Positions 1 through 8,314 of a stretch of 48,286 nt of DNA are shown piece by piece (within the stretch, counting starts at the first letter, position 1; every line of letters begins with the position of its first letter). Under the pieces are notes generated by a model. That model did not search any database. It was not told where the DNA came from and saw nothing but the letters and a program-made list of their open reading frames with translations. Source of the DNA: an uncultured Collinsella sp. (GTDB taxonomy: Bacteria; Actinomycetota; Coriobacteriia; Coriobacteriales; Coriobacteriaceae); contig UQTD01000004.1 in the NCBI GenBank assembly GCA_900543845.1, positions 1-48,286 of the forward strand, given 5' to 3'. A program made the translations under genes and the position numbers.

Positions 1-336
1 GCGCTGGTGCAGATGCTCGGCGGCACCCCCGAGCAGGCACTCGACGCCAGCTCCATAGCGCTGAGCAATCTGCTGGGCCTCGTTTGCGACCCCGTGGGCG
101 GACTCGTGGAGGTGCCGTGCCAAAACCGCAATGCCATCGGCGTGGCCGCGGCCTTCAGCTCGGCCCAGCTCGCGCTCGCAGGCATCAAGAGCCTGGTGCC
201 GTTTGACCAGATGGCGCATGTGATGCTCTCGGTGGGCCACGCCCTGCCGGCAACCCTGCGCGAGACGGCCAAGGGCGGCATCGCTCAAGCCCCGGCAGCG
301 CTTTCTGCCTGCGCCAAATGCGGCGTATGCGGATAG
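1..336 (+). CDS. sdaA: L-serine ammonia-lyase (L-serine dehydratase), C-terminal fragment
   Basis: Only the last 111 codons are inside the window; the frame is open from base 1 to a TAG at 334-336. The fragment matches the alpha region of iron-sulfur L-serine dehydratase, which deaminates L-serine to pyruvate and ammonia in the cytoplasm. The signature CDPVGGLVEVPCQNRN is visible and contains two of the cysteines that hold the 4Fe-4S cluster in this family. The tail ends in a cysteine-rich CAKCGVCG. Whether the gene is the single-chain or split alpha/beta form cannot be told, because the 5' part lies outside. Confidence 0.9.
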   Translation, partial: ALVQMLGGTPEQALDASSIALSNLLGLVCDPVGGLVEVPCQNRNAIGVAAAFSSAQLALAGIKSLVPFDQMAHVMLSVGHALPATLRETAKGGIAQAPAALSACAKCGVCG

Positions 337-390
337 GCTGACTTCTCCAAACTGATACTGTTTCCGCACCACAAACAACAGGCTAATCGC

Positions 391-396
391 TATAAT
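391..396 (+). promoter_or_regulatory. Candidate -10 element (TATAAT) upstream of the L,D-transpeptidase gene
   Basis: A perfect TATAAT lies 57 nt before the ATG at 454. No good TTGACA-like box is visible 16-18 nt upstream, so this is only half of a promoter. It would start a leader of about 50 nt. Confidence 0.35.
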
Positions 397-453
397 GCAA
401 GCCCAGTTAAAACACGATGAGCCGCAAGGCGAAAATCGAAGGAAATATATACG

Positions 454-2199
454 ATGTCGCAAATCGACCGCAGCAACATGATTCCCGATCCGCAACAGCC
501 CAGTAGGCATACGGGCGGCGTCCAATCGCCGCGCCCCATCGCGCCGGCTCACAGCCAACAACACGGCCCGGCCAATGCGTCTCAGCGCCCGAATCAGCGT
601 CAATACCAGCAGCATCAACAATATCAGCAGCGTCCCGCACACGGTGCCGCCCCCGAGCAGGCCCCTTCGCACGCTCGCGCGGCAAACAATCGCGGGCCCG
701 CGGACAAGCGCACCAACAAAAGCAGCAAGTCGGGCGGAAAGACGGCCCTCTTTGTCGTCCTCGGCCTTGTTGCAATCGTCTACATCGTAGGCGTCGTCGC
801 GTTCTCGCAGGTCGCTTACCCCAACACTACCATCGCCGGCGTCGACATCTCGCTCTCTAACGCGTCTTCGGCAGCCACCAAGGTCAACTCAGCATGGAAG
901 CACTACAAGCTCACCGTTTCGGATGACAGCTTTAGCTGGACCTATCAGCCCGAGTCCGATGAGCCCATCGTCGATGGCGAGGAAGCCGCCCACGAGATTA
1001 TCTGCAAAAACGAGCCGCTGCTGTGGCCATCGCGCCTCATCGCGTCGCTCGGCGGCAAAACCGTTAGCGCCACCAAGAACAGCTCGGTCGACTTGGACCA
1101 GGACGTCGACCTGTCCATGCTCTCCGATGCCTTTGACCAAAAGCAATTTGAGGAGGACCTGGGAAGCGCCATCGACGAGTTCAACGAGGGCCGTTCGGGC
1201 ACCTTCGAGGCCGCCAGCTCCTATGACGAGAAGGCTGGCAAGTTCACCGTTGAGAAGGCCCGTTCCAACGAGAAGCTCAACCGCGAGCATGTCATCAAAT
1301 ATGCCGAGATCGAGCTCGCGTCGCTCGCCGAGAACGTTGATATCACCAAGATCGGCAACGACGCCTACGAACCGCTCAACGGTACCCTCACCAACGACCA
1401 GATTCAGGCTGCATGCGATGCCGCCAACAACTTCCTGGGCGTCAACGTGACCCTTAAGCTCAACGGCAATGATGCCGGCAAGGTCGACGGTAGCTCGGTG
1501 CTGCAGTGGATCAGCTTTGCCGATCCGGCCAACCCTACGCTCGATACGTCGCAGATCAGCAGCTGGGCAGCCGAGCTCGCCAACGGCTTTAACACCGTGG
1601 GCTCCACCCGCTGGTGGACACGCGCCGACGGCAAGGAGTGCGCCGTCGAGGGAGGCGACTTTGGCTGGTCCATCGACAGCGACACGCTCGCCAAGCAGGT
1701 CGAGGACGCTATCAATAACAAGCAGACCGGCGATATCGAGATTTCGTACTCCAAGAAGGCCGACACGTTTACCGCCAAGGGCGAGCCCGATTGGAAGGCC
1801 TATATCGACGTCGACCTGTCCGAGCAGCACGCACGCTACTACGACGAGAACGGCAATATCGTGTGGGAGGCCAACTTTATTTCCGGCAAACCGGGCGAAG
1901 ACGCCACCCCCGAGGGCGTGTGGCAGATCAACAGCAATGACGGCGCAAGCAAGCTCATCGGCGCCAAAGACCCCGCGACAGGAAAACCCAAATACGAGAG
2001 CCCGGTCAGCTACTGGATGCCGTTCGAGGGCAATATGGTCGGCTTCCACGACGCTACCTGGCAAAACGATTCGAGTTTCGATAGTGCCGAATCGTACAAA
2101 TGGTGCGGAAGCCACGGCTGCATCAACCTGCGCCTGGCCGATGCCAAGGCGCTCCACGACTGCATCAGCGTCGGCCTGTGCGTGGTCGTGCACTCGTAA
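454..2199 (+). CDS. Membrane-anchored L,D-transpeptidase (YkuD domain)
   Basis: Cell-wall enzyme that forms peptidoglycan crosslinks or attaches proteins to the stem peptide. It has 581 residues. Residues 1-95 are a Pro/Gln/Ala-rich cytoplasmic tail and 97-118 a single membrane helix. The long middle (about 120-450) resembles the peptidoglycan-binding domain often found before YkuD. The YkuD domain is at about 455-581, with the catalytic motif SHGCINLR (Cys at 556) and the preceding His in GFHD. The ATG at 454 follows GAAGGAAATATATACG. It is probably transcribed alone, with a separate promoter candidate for the efflux operon behind it. The catalytic residues look intact. The length of the disordered tail is unusual and is shared in style with MltG in this window. 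Confidence 0.9.
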   Translation: MSQIDRSNMIPDPQQPSRHTGGVQSPRPIAPAHSQQHGPANASQRPNQRQYQQHQQYQQRPAHGAAPEQAPSHARAANNRGPADKRTNKSSKSGGKTALFVVLGLVAIVYIVGVVAFSQVAYPNTTIAGVDISLSNASSAATKVNSAWKHYKLTVSDDSFSWTYQPESDEPIVDGEEAAHEIICKNEPLLWPSRLIASLGGKTVSATKNSSVDLDQDVDLSMLSDAFDQKQFEEDLGSAIDEFNEGRSGTFEAASSYDEKAGKFTVEKARSNEKLNREHVIKYAEIELASLAENVDITKIGNDAYEPLNGTLTNDQIQAACDAANNFLGVNVTLKLNGNDAGKVDGSSVLQWISFADPANPTLDTSQISSWAAELANGFNTVGSTRWWTRADGKECAVEGGDFGWSIDSDTLAKQVEDAINNKQTGDIEISYSKKADTFTAKGEPDWKAYIDVDLSEQHARYYDENGNIVWEANFISGKPGEDATPEGVWQINSNDGASKLIGAKDPATGKPKYESPVSYWMPFEGNMVGFHDATWQNDSSFDSAESYKWCGSHGCINLRLADAKALHDCISVGLCVVVHS

Positions 2200-2239
2200 G
2201 GAATCACACCTTCGCACAACGGGGAACTGACGCTCCAAT

Positions 2240-2268
2240 CTAACAGTTCCGAAAGATACTGCCATAAT
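2240..2268 (+). promoter_or_regulatory. Candidate sigma-70-type promoter for the MacAB-like operon
   Basis: CTAACA (4/6 of TTGACA) is followed by a 17-nt spacer and CATAAT (5/6). It sits 62 nt before the ATG of the adaptor gene and 40 nt after the transpeptidase stop. The spacing is ideal, but this rests on sequence inspection only. Confidence 0.4.
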
Positions 2269-2329
2269 GCGTCCGCCTCTCGCGACGGGCGCATATACTT
2301 ATCGAGGAACTTTCTATAAAGGAGACGCC

Positions 2330-3745
2330 ATGTCGAATGTCCCCACCATCACCCCGGGACCGAATGATACCGAGCGAGCGCCCGAGGGTGCCACCGAAAC
2401 GCTTCCCCTCATAACAACCGTGCACGCAACACAGCAAAACGGCAGCACAAGCGATACAACCGAGATTTCTGACGAAGAGGCCTACGCCAAGCTCAAGGCG
2501 AAGCGTGCCGAGCGTCGGCGCAAAAAGCTCATCCGACGCGGCATTGCGGCCGGCGTCGTGGCCGCCGTTGTGCTCATCGCCGTTGTCGTGACCTTCGTCA
2601 TCAACGCACGGCCCGCAGGTACCGACGGGCCGGTGACCGACATGGTCACCGAGGGCACGTTTACGACCACCGTCGAGGCTAAAGGCCAGCTCAAGCCCAT
2701 CTCAGCTTCGGTGGTCTCCCCTTCTGTCGACGGCACGGTGGCATCGATCAACGTGCAGGCCGGCCAGTCCGTCAACGAGGGCGACGTGCTCATGACCATT
2801 AAAAACGACGAGCTCGATCGCAACGTAGCCGAGGCGCAGCGCGCGGTGACAGCTGCCAAGGAAGACCTCGCCAACGCGCAGAAAGCGGTAGCTGCCGCCC
2901 AAGCCACTCCGTCGACTGATACAGATGCGGCAGGCGCGATTGGCGCCAGCGGCACCGCCGACACGAGCGCTGTCTCGAGCGCCCAACGCAACCTGGCCTC
3001 GGCCCAGGCGGCCCTGGACCAGGCCAACGCCAAAGCCTCTGAGCGCACCGTGACCGCGGCCAGCTCGGGCAGCATCGTCGAGCTCAACGCCAAGGTCGGC
3101 GCAACGGTGACGGGCGGCATGATCATGGGCGAAGGCGAAACGAGCGGCGGCAAGCAATGCATGCAGATCGCCGACCTTTCCAAGATGAAGGTCACCGTTC
3201 AGGTGGGTGAAAAGGATATCGCCAAGATCGCCGTGGGCCAGAGTGCCAACATTACCTATCCGGCCTTTCCCGATATCGTGAGCCAGGGAACGGTCACGAC
3301 AATCGCTTCGGTGGCAAATTCCGACGCCAACGGCGGCGGCAGCGTGACCTTTAACGTCGACATTTTGATCGACGCGCCCGACGCACGCCTCAAGCCGGGC
3401 ATGACCGCCGAGGTCTCGGTGGTGACCGAACAGCTCGATGACGTAGTGATGGTGCCGACCATGGCGCTCATGACCGAGGATGGCGAGCATTATTACGTCA
3501 ACGTGGCAACCGACGGCGAAGGCAAACAGACCCGACGCGTCAAGGTGACCGTCGTGACGCAAAACGATAACGACGCCGTGGTCGGCAAAACGAAGGTCAA
3601 GCGTGATGACCAGGGCAACGAGATCAACGCAGACGTGCCGGTCACCAAACTGCGCGACGGCGACACCATCGTGATGGACACCGGCGCAGGCATGACGGCC
3701 GACGGCGGCGACTCTGGCAGCATATCTGCCGACGAGGGCATGTAA
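2330..3745 (+). CDS. Efflux periplasmic-adaptor-type (MacA/HlyD family) subunit
   Basis: Accessory protein of an ABC exporter, 471 residues. The N-terminal 65 residues are polar and cytoplasmic, followed by a basic KKLIRR patch and one membrane helix (about 67-89). The outside part begins with a lipoyl/barrel-sandwich half (VEAKGQLKPISASVV, then VQAGQSVNEGDVLM). An Ala/Gln-rich coiled coil follows, then the second lipoyl half and beta-barrel, ending in a Gly/Asp-rich tail. The start at 2330 is chosen for its AAAGGAGACGCC ribosome site; an upstream in-frame ATG at 2267 lacks one. The stop overlaps the next start (TAATG). In a Gram-positive cell it probably links the permease to the cell envelope. 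The substrate is unknown. Confidence 0.88.
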   Translation: MSNVPTITPGPNDTERAPEGATETLPLITTVHATQQNGSTSDTTEISDEEAYAKLKAKRAERRRKKLIRRGIAAGVVAAVVLIAVVVTFVINARPAGTDGPVTDMVTEGTFTTTVEAKGQLKPISASVVSPSVDGTVASINVQAGQSVNEGDVLMTIKNDELDRNVAEAQRAVTAAKEDLANAQKAVAAAQATPSTDTDAAGAIGASGTADTSAVSSAQRNLASAQAALDQANAKASERTVTAASSGSIVELNAKVGATVTGGMIMGEGETSGGKQCMQIADLSKMKVTVQVGEKDIAKIAVGQSANITYPAFPDIVSQGTVTTIASVANSDANGGGSVTFNVDILIDAPDARLKPGMTAEVSVVTEQLDDVVMVPTMALMTEDGEHYYVNVATDGEGKQTRRVKVTVVTQNDNDAVVGKTKVKRDDQGNEINADVPVTKLRDGDTIVMDTGAGMTADGGDSGSISADEGM

Positions 3746-4518
3746 TGCGTCCCGTCATCGACATCCGCAACGTGCATCGCATTTTTGAGAGCGAGGCCGG
3801 CTGCGCCCATATCCTGCATAACGTGAGCCTGGCAGTAAATCCCGGCGAGTTCGTGGCCATTACCGGCCCTTCGGGCTCGGGCAAGTCAACGCTCATGAAC
3901 ATCCTGGGCTGCCTGGACAAGCCGACGGCAGGCGATTATTACCTGCAGGGCCTCAACGTGGCGGAGCTCGACGATGACGAGCTCACCGAAGTCCGCGCCC
4001 TGAGCATCGGCTTTGTCTTTCAGAGCTTTAATCTGCTGCCGCGCCTATCGGTCATCGAAAACGTCATGCTGCCGCTGTCGTACACTAACGTGCCGCGGGC
4101 TCAGCGTGAAATGCGCGCCGTCCATGCGCTGCAAGCCGTCACGCTGCCGGTCGACCACTGGGACCACCGCATCTCCGAGCTCTCGGGTGGACAGATGCAG
4201 AGGGTTGCCATCGCTCGCGCCCTCGTCAACGACCCGCCCATCATCCTGGCAGACGAGCCGACGGGAAACCTGGACTCCGCGACCGGAGCGCTCGTGATGG
4301 AGACCTTCCACAAACTCAAGGAACGCGGCAAGACTATCGTGCTCATCACGCATGATCCCGGTATCGCCGCCGAGGCCGACCGTGCCGTAACCATTCGCGA
4401 CGGCCGGATCCACGACGGCGCGTACATTGCGCACGCGCCGCAGACCCTGCGCGGCGCCATTGATAGCCTGCCCATGATTTCTGCACACACCATTCCGACG
4501 AAAGGAGTGAGGGCATGA
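3745..4518 (+). CDS. ABC transporter ATP-binding protein (MacB/LolD-like)
   Basis: ATPase subunit of the MacAB-like exporter, 257 residues. Walker A GPSGSGKST is at 41-49, the Q-loop lies in FVFQSFNLLP, the ABC signature is LSGGQMQRVAIARAL (about 145-159), Walker B with the catalytic Glu is IILADEPTGNLDS, and the switch His is in LITHD. All elements for ATP hydrolysis are present. It shares one base with the adaptor stop and its own stop overlaps the permease start (ATGA). The three genes are therefore translationally coupled. The family typically exports peptides, lipoproteins or antimicrobials; nothing here fixes the substrate. Confidence 0.93.
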   Translation: MRPVIDIRNVHRIFESEAGCAHILHNVSLAVNPGEFVAITGPSGSGKSTLMNILGCLDKPTAGDYYLQGLNVAELDDDELTEVRALSIGFVFQSFNLLPRLSVIENVMLPLSYTNVPRAQREMRAVHALQAVTLPVDHWDHRISELSGGQMQRVAIARALVNDPPIILADEPTGNLDSATGALVMETFHKLKERGKTIVLITHDPGIAAEADRAVTIRDGRIHDGAYIAHAPQTLRGAIDSLPMISAHTIPTKGVRA

Positions 4519-5729
4519 GCACGCGCGACCTTATCCAAGAAGCCCTTCACTCCCTCGAGGCCAACAAGGGACGCAGCCTACTCACCATCCTGGGCATTGT
4601 TATCGGCATCGCCTCCGTCATTGCCATGACCTCGCTTATCGGCGGTATCCAAAACAGCCTGGTCAATAGCCTGGGCCTCAACGCCGCGCGTATGGTGCAG
4701 ATTTATTCATCGCAAGAGCTCACCGAGACGGACGTTGAGAAGCTTCGCAAAATGGTGCCGCAGATCGAGCAGATCGGCATCGTGGACAGCGCCTATACCG
4801 AGTACAAGGCCGGTGACAAAAGCTATACCGTCATGGCGCAGGGCGTCGATAGCGACATGCTCGACGCGGTGGGCGCCAGCAAGCTCGTCGCGGGGCGCAC
4901 CTACACCCAGGGCGAGTCCCAATCTGGCGCACGCGTGGCGCTCATCAGCCGTGGCGGCGCCGATCAGCTGTACGGCAACGAGCAGGACGCGGTGGGCAAG
5001 ACCATTAAGGTCTCCAACGGCGAGGTGCAGATTGTCGGTGTTATCGACGGCGGCAGCGACTCCATGGGCTCGTTCACGCTATACATGCCGCGCGAGACAA
5101 TCTCGGGCCTCTTTGGCGACGAGAATCCGTCGTTTCCCAGCGTAACGGCGCTCGCCACCGAGGGTACAGACGTGGATGAGCTGTGCAAGACGATTGAATC
5201 CAAGGTGCGCGCAATGAAGGGCATCGCGGAGGATGATGAGTACGACAGCGTATCGGCAACCTCCATGAAAAGCGCCATCGACGCCCTCAATTCCTTTATG
5301 GGCGCGTTCTCACTCATCATGGGCGCCGTTGCCAGCATTTCGCTGCTCGTGGGCGGTATCGGCATCATGAATATGATGCTTACCAATGTGACCGAGCGTA
5401 TCCGCGAGATCGGGATTCGTCGAGCCTTGGGTGCCAGCCGTCGCGATATCACCGCACAGTTTTTGGCCGAGTCCTCAGCGCTGTGCGTCACCGGTGGCCT
5501 GCTGGGTGTCCTGATTGGCTACCTGCTTGCCTGGAGTCTAGCGATGTTCGCCGCGGGTTCCGGCGTGCTTGGCGAGCTCGGTGCCAGCGGTACCATTACG
5601 CCGAGTTTTTCAATCGCCACGGTGCTGCTGGCCTTTGCGGTCTCCGTCGGCATCGGTGTGATCTTTGGCTTCTATCCCGCCCGTCGGGCAGCAAAACTCG
5701 ACCCCGTGGAGTGTCTGCGCTACCAGTAA
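4515..5729 (+). CDS. ABC transporter permease (MacB/FtsX family)
   Basis: Membrane subunit of the exporter, 404 residues. One membrane helix near the N-terminus (LLTILGIVIGIASVIAMTSL) is followed by a large extracytoplasmic MacB-PCD-type domain (about 45-265). Three C-terminal helices follow, with the typical FtsX loop after the first (ERIREIGIRRALGA). This is the four-helix MacB topology in which the permease works mechanically instead of forming a channel. The ATG lies within GGAGTGAGGGCATGAGC, overlapping the ATPase stop by 4 nt. It ends 13 nt before a hairpin repeat. Confidence 0.92.
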   Translation: MSTRDLIQEALHSLEANKGRSLLTILGIVIGIASVIAMTSLIGGIQNSLVNSLGLNAARMVQIYSSQELTETDVEKLRKMVPQIEQIGIVDSAYTEYKAGDKSYTVMAQGVDSDMLDAVGASKLVAGRTYTQGESQSGARVALISRGGADQLYGNEQDAVGKTIKVSNGEVQIVGVIDGGSDSMGSFTLYMPRETISGLFGDENPSFPSVTALATEGTDVDELCKTIESKVRAMKGIAEDDEYDSVSATSMKSAIDALNSFMGAFSLIMGAVASISLLVGGIGIMNMMLTNVTERIREIGIRRALGASRRDITAQFLAESSALCVTGGLLGVLIGYLLAWSLAMFAAGSGVLGELGASGTITPSFSIATVLLAFAVSVGIGVIFGFYPARRAAKLDPVECLRYQ

Positions 5730-5742
5730 TGCAATCCCCCTG

Positions 5743-5809
5743 AGTTGCGGTGAAATAGAGACTGTTTATGCTGCTAAAAGGCCATATCTGACCCTATTTC
5801 ACCGCAACT
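5743..5809. repeat. Dispersed hairpin repeat, family A, copy 1
   Basis: Inverted arms AGTTGCGGTGAAATAG (5743-5758) and CTATTTCACCGCAACT (5794-5809) match perfectly over 16 nt. The outer arms are the same as in the copies at 7462-7528 and 16276-16342, but the inner stem and loop differ. It lies just after the MacB permease stop and could stabilise or end that transcript. Confidence 0.85.
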
Positions 5810-5943
5810 TAGAGAGCGTCCGGTATAACGCTTCGCCCCAAATCAAATTGATTCGTTGAATAGACACATTACATATCTTTAGACTTCGTTTACTCCACAA
5901 GTGGGTATTATCACACACAAAGCACACGTGAAAGGATATACCC

Positions 5944-7377
5944 ATGTCGCTTACACAGTCAGCTGAGCGTGCAGCGCTCAACAAGCTCATCGATTATCTC
6001 GACGACAACCCTCAAGAAAATATCGACAAAATCATGGACCTCGTGAACAAGCTGGTCCCAAATCGCGTATTTCCCGTACAGCGCGAGGCGTTTACCAACG
6101 TCATCAAGAGTCGCGGCAATTGGTATGACCTGATCATGCGCATCTTCGACCTCAATCCCAAAATGCGCACTAAGTTGCTCAAGGCGCTTATAATCGACGG
6201 CAATCTGCTCGCTTGGCCCCAACAGGAAAAGAACCGCGAAAAATACCAGTGCAATATTCCGTGGGCCATCCTGCTCGACCCCACAAGTGCCTGCAACCTG
6301 CATTGCACGGGCTGCTGGGCCGCCGAATATGGCTATAAGCAGAATCTGTCCTTCGATGACATCGACTCCATCGTCACGCAAGGCAAAGAGCTCGGCACGC
6401 ACATCTACATCTATACCGGCGGCGAGCCACTCGTCCGCAAGCACGACCTGATCAGAATTTGTGAAAAACATCAGGACTGTGTGTTTCTCTGCTTCACCAA
6501 TTCCACGCTCATCGACGAGGCGTTCTGTGACGACATGATCCGCGTTGCAAACTTTGTCCCTGCCATCAGCGCCGAGGGCAACGAGCACACCACCAACGCC
6601 CGCCGTGGCGAGGGTACGTACGAAAAGATCGAACACGCCATGAAACTTTTGCGTGAGCGAAAACTGCCGTTTGGAATCTCGACGTGCTGGACCAGCGCCA
6701 ACGCCGATACCGTCGCCACCGAGGAAAACATGGACTGGATGATTCGCGAGGGCGCGCTCTTCTGCTGGTATTTCTACTTTATGCCGGTCGGCCGCAATGC
6801 CACCAACGAGCTTATGCCCACGCCTGAGCAGCGCGAACACATGTATCATTATATTCGCGAGATGCGAGAGAAAAAGCCCCTCTTTACCCTCGATTTCCAA
6901 AATGACGGTGAGTTCGTGGGCGGCTGTATCGCCGGCGGGCGACGCTACTTACATATCAACGCGGCGGGAGACGTGGAGCCGTGCGTTTTCATTCACTACT
7001 CCAATGCCAATATCCACGACGTAAGCCTGCTCGACGCACTTCGCTCTCCCCTCTTTATGAAGTATTACGAAGGCCAGCCTTTTAACGACAACTACCTCAA
7101 GCCTTGCCCCATGCTCGAGAACCCCGATGTGCTGCCCAAAATGGTCGCAGAGGCAGGCGCCATGAGCACCGACTTGGTAGAGAAGGAGTCTCCCGAACAA
7201 CTGCGCGAGAAGACCCGTGCCGCCGCCAAAGCTTGGTCAACAGTGGCAGAGCGCATTTGGAACGACCCCAAAGATCCGCTCTACACCAAGCGCCATGACG
7301 ATATGACACAGGGCATGGCCGATAGCGATATGCACAAGTTTGAAAAGCAGGGCCGCAAGCTTAAATCAAACTGCTAG
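5944..7377 (+). CDS. Radical SAM protein with SPASM-like C-terminal cysteines
   Basis: 477 residues. A helical N-terminal region of about 100 residues precedes the radical SAM core, whose cluster motif CNLHCTGC sits at residues 117-124, followed by a YTGGEPLV motif. The C-terminal part holds further cysteines (GGCIAGG, EPCVF, KPCPM), as in SPASM-type domains that bind extra iron-sulfur clusters. The start ATG has the ribosome site GAAAGGATATACCC. The substrate is unknown. There is no peptide-precursor gene or maturation partner beside it, so a peptide-modifying role cannot be argued. A TetR gene lies convergently downstream, and similar proteins often sit near TetR genes. Chemistry is confident; substrate is not. 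Confidence 0.85.
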   Translation: MSLTQSAERAALNKLIDYLDDNPQENIDKIMDLVNKLVPNRVFPVQREAFTNVIKSRGNWYDLIMRIFDLNPKMRTKLLKALIIDGNLLAWPQQEKNREKYQCNIPWAILLDPTSACNLHCTGCWAAEYGYKQNLSFDDIDSIVTQGKELGTHIYIYTGGEPLVRKHDLIRICEKHQDCVFLCFTNSTLIDEAFCDDMIRVANFVPAISAEGNEHTTNARRGEGTYEKIEHAMKLLRERKLPFGISTCWTSANADTVATEENMDWMIREGALFCWYFYFMPVGRNATNELMPTPEQREHMYHYIREMREKKPLFTLDFQNDGEFVGGCIAGGRRYLHINAAGDVEPCVFIHYSNANIHDVSLLDALRSPLFMKYYEGQPFNDNYLKPCPMLENPDVLPKMVAEAGAMSTDLVEKESPEQLREKTRAAAKAWSTVAERIWNDPKDPLYTKRHDDMTQGMADSDMHKFEKQGRKLKSNC

Positions 7378-7403
7378 TACCCCATCATCGATAGAATACA
7401 AAC

Positions 7404-7439
7404 GCGCGGGCGCCCCAAGGTATTTTGGGGCGCCCGCGC
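7404..7439. terminator. Strong GC hairpin between convergent genes
   Basis: A perfect 15-bp stem, GCGCGGGCGCCCCAA pairing with TTGGGGCGCCCGCGC around the loop GGTATT. It starts 26 nt after the radical SAM stop. Neither side has a clear T-run, so it may be a weak or factor-assisted terminator or an mRNA-stabilising hairpin. Confidence 0.55.
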
Positions 7440-7461
7440 CATATATGACATATATCCCCTA

Positions 7462-7528
7462 AGTTGCGGTGAAATAGTGTCTGATTATGCCTTCTGCCAG
7501 CAAAAACAGACACTATTTTACCGCAACT
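7462..7528. repeat. Dispersed hairpin repeat, family A, copy 2
   Basis: Inverted arms of 22 nt (7462-7483 and 7507-7528) with one G/A difference. The outer part AGTTGCGGTGAAATAG is shared with the other copies. The inner part is GTGTCTG/CAGACAC, where copy 3 has GGGACTG/CAGTCCC, so both sides have changed together. It lies between the radical SAM gene and the convergent TetR gene. Confidence 0.88.
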
Positions 7529-7584
7529 CATTAAGGGTCTGATGGAAGCAGTTGCCAACAGAAAGTCAGTTGCCAACAGAAGGT

Positions 7585-8196
7585 CTATTCCAAGCGAGAC
7601 TCCAGGCTCGACAGGCCGTTCAACGTCAAATCGTTAGCGACCTCCGAGATACGCTCGATGGGCACCGAGCCATCAGAGAGCGCCCACGTTCGGTAAATGC
7701 CGATAATGCCCGAAAGTAAAAACGCCAGATAATAGTCGAACATCTCGTCCTTGAGGCCATGGGGCAGCAAGTCGCGCTCGGCGATCTCGTGCTCGAGCGG
7801 CACGCGCAAACGCGTCATAAAATCGTCGAGCGGGATGTTCTCAATCAACTGGCGATTGAGCACGAGGTTATTGCAAAGTGCCTCGTTGATGGTCTTAAAA
7901 AACGTTGCCGCCGCTCCGAGGGCGCGCTCGTTCGTGTCGCCGTCCATGGAAGCAAGCGTTTTCTCGACCGAGTCGGCAATCATCTCCACCACATCAACGG
8001 CGATGGCATCGAGCAGGCCGTCAACCGTACCGAAGTGTACGTAAAAGGTCTTGCGGTCGACATTTGCCTCACGCGCGATAGCACTCACCGTAATGTCGGC
8101 AAGCGGCTTATCCATCAACAGGCGCTCAAACGCAGAAAGGATGGCATTGCGGCTGCGAACGATGCGGCGGTCGAGGCGCGGTTTGCTGGTGGCCAT
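7585..8196 (-). CDS. TetR/AcrR family transcriptional regulator
   Basis: 203 residues. The N-terminal DNA-binding domain shows the TetR helix-turn-helix (ITVSAIAREANVDRKTFYVHF, about residues 35-55). The rest is an alpha-helical ligand/dimer domain without recognisable specificity. The ATG at 8196 is preferred over one nine codons upstream because AGAAGGGA lies 7 nt before it. The next gene upstream on the same strand is the flippase-like protein (stop at 8315), and the radical SAM gene converges from the other side. Either may be its target; no operator was identified. Confidence 0.9.
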   Translation of the reverse strand: MATSKPRLDRRIVRSRNAILSAFERLLMDKPLADITVSAIAREANVDRKTFYVHFGTVDGLLDAIAVDVVEMIADSVEKTLASMDGDTNERALGAAATFFKTINEALCNNLVLNRQLIENIPLDDFMTRLRVPLEHEIAERDLLPHGLKDEMFDYYLAFLLSGIIGIYRTWALSDGSVPIERISEVANDLTLNGLSSLESRLE

Positions 8197-8314
8197 GGAT
8201 GAGTCCCTTCTGAATGCGAGCATTCATCAACAGATGAGAGTTAATCTACGTAAGAGGATTATCCCCCATCCGGCACATAAATGCCCGGCAACATGAAGAA
8301 CGCACGACCAACTA

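Noticed and set aside
889..2265. A 458-codon minus-strand open frame opposite the L,D-transpeptidase
   Set aside because: Val/Gly/Leu-rich antisense shadow of a gene with clear YkuD motifs; no family resemblance.
5665..5859. Small open frame running through the family A hairpin
   Set aside because: It overlaps the end of the permease gene in another frame and consists largely of repeat sequence.
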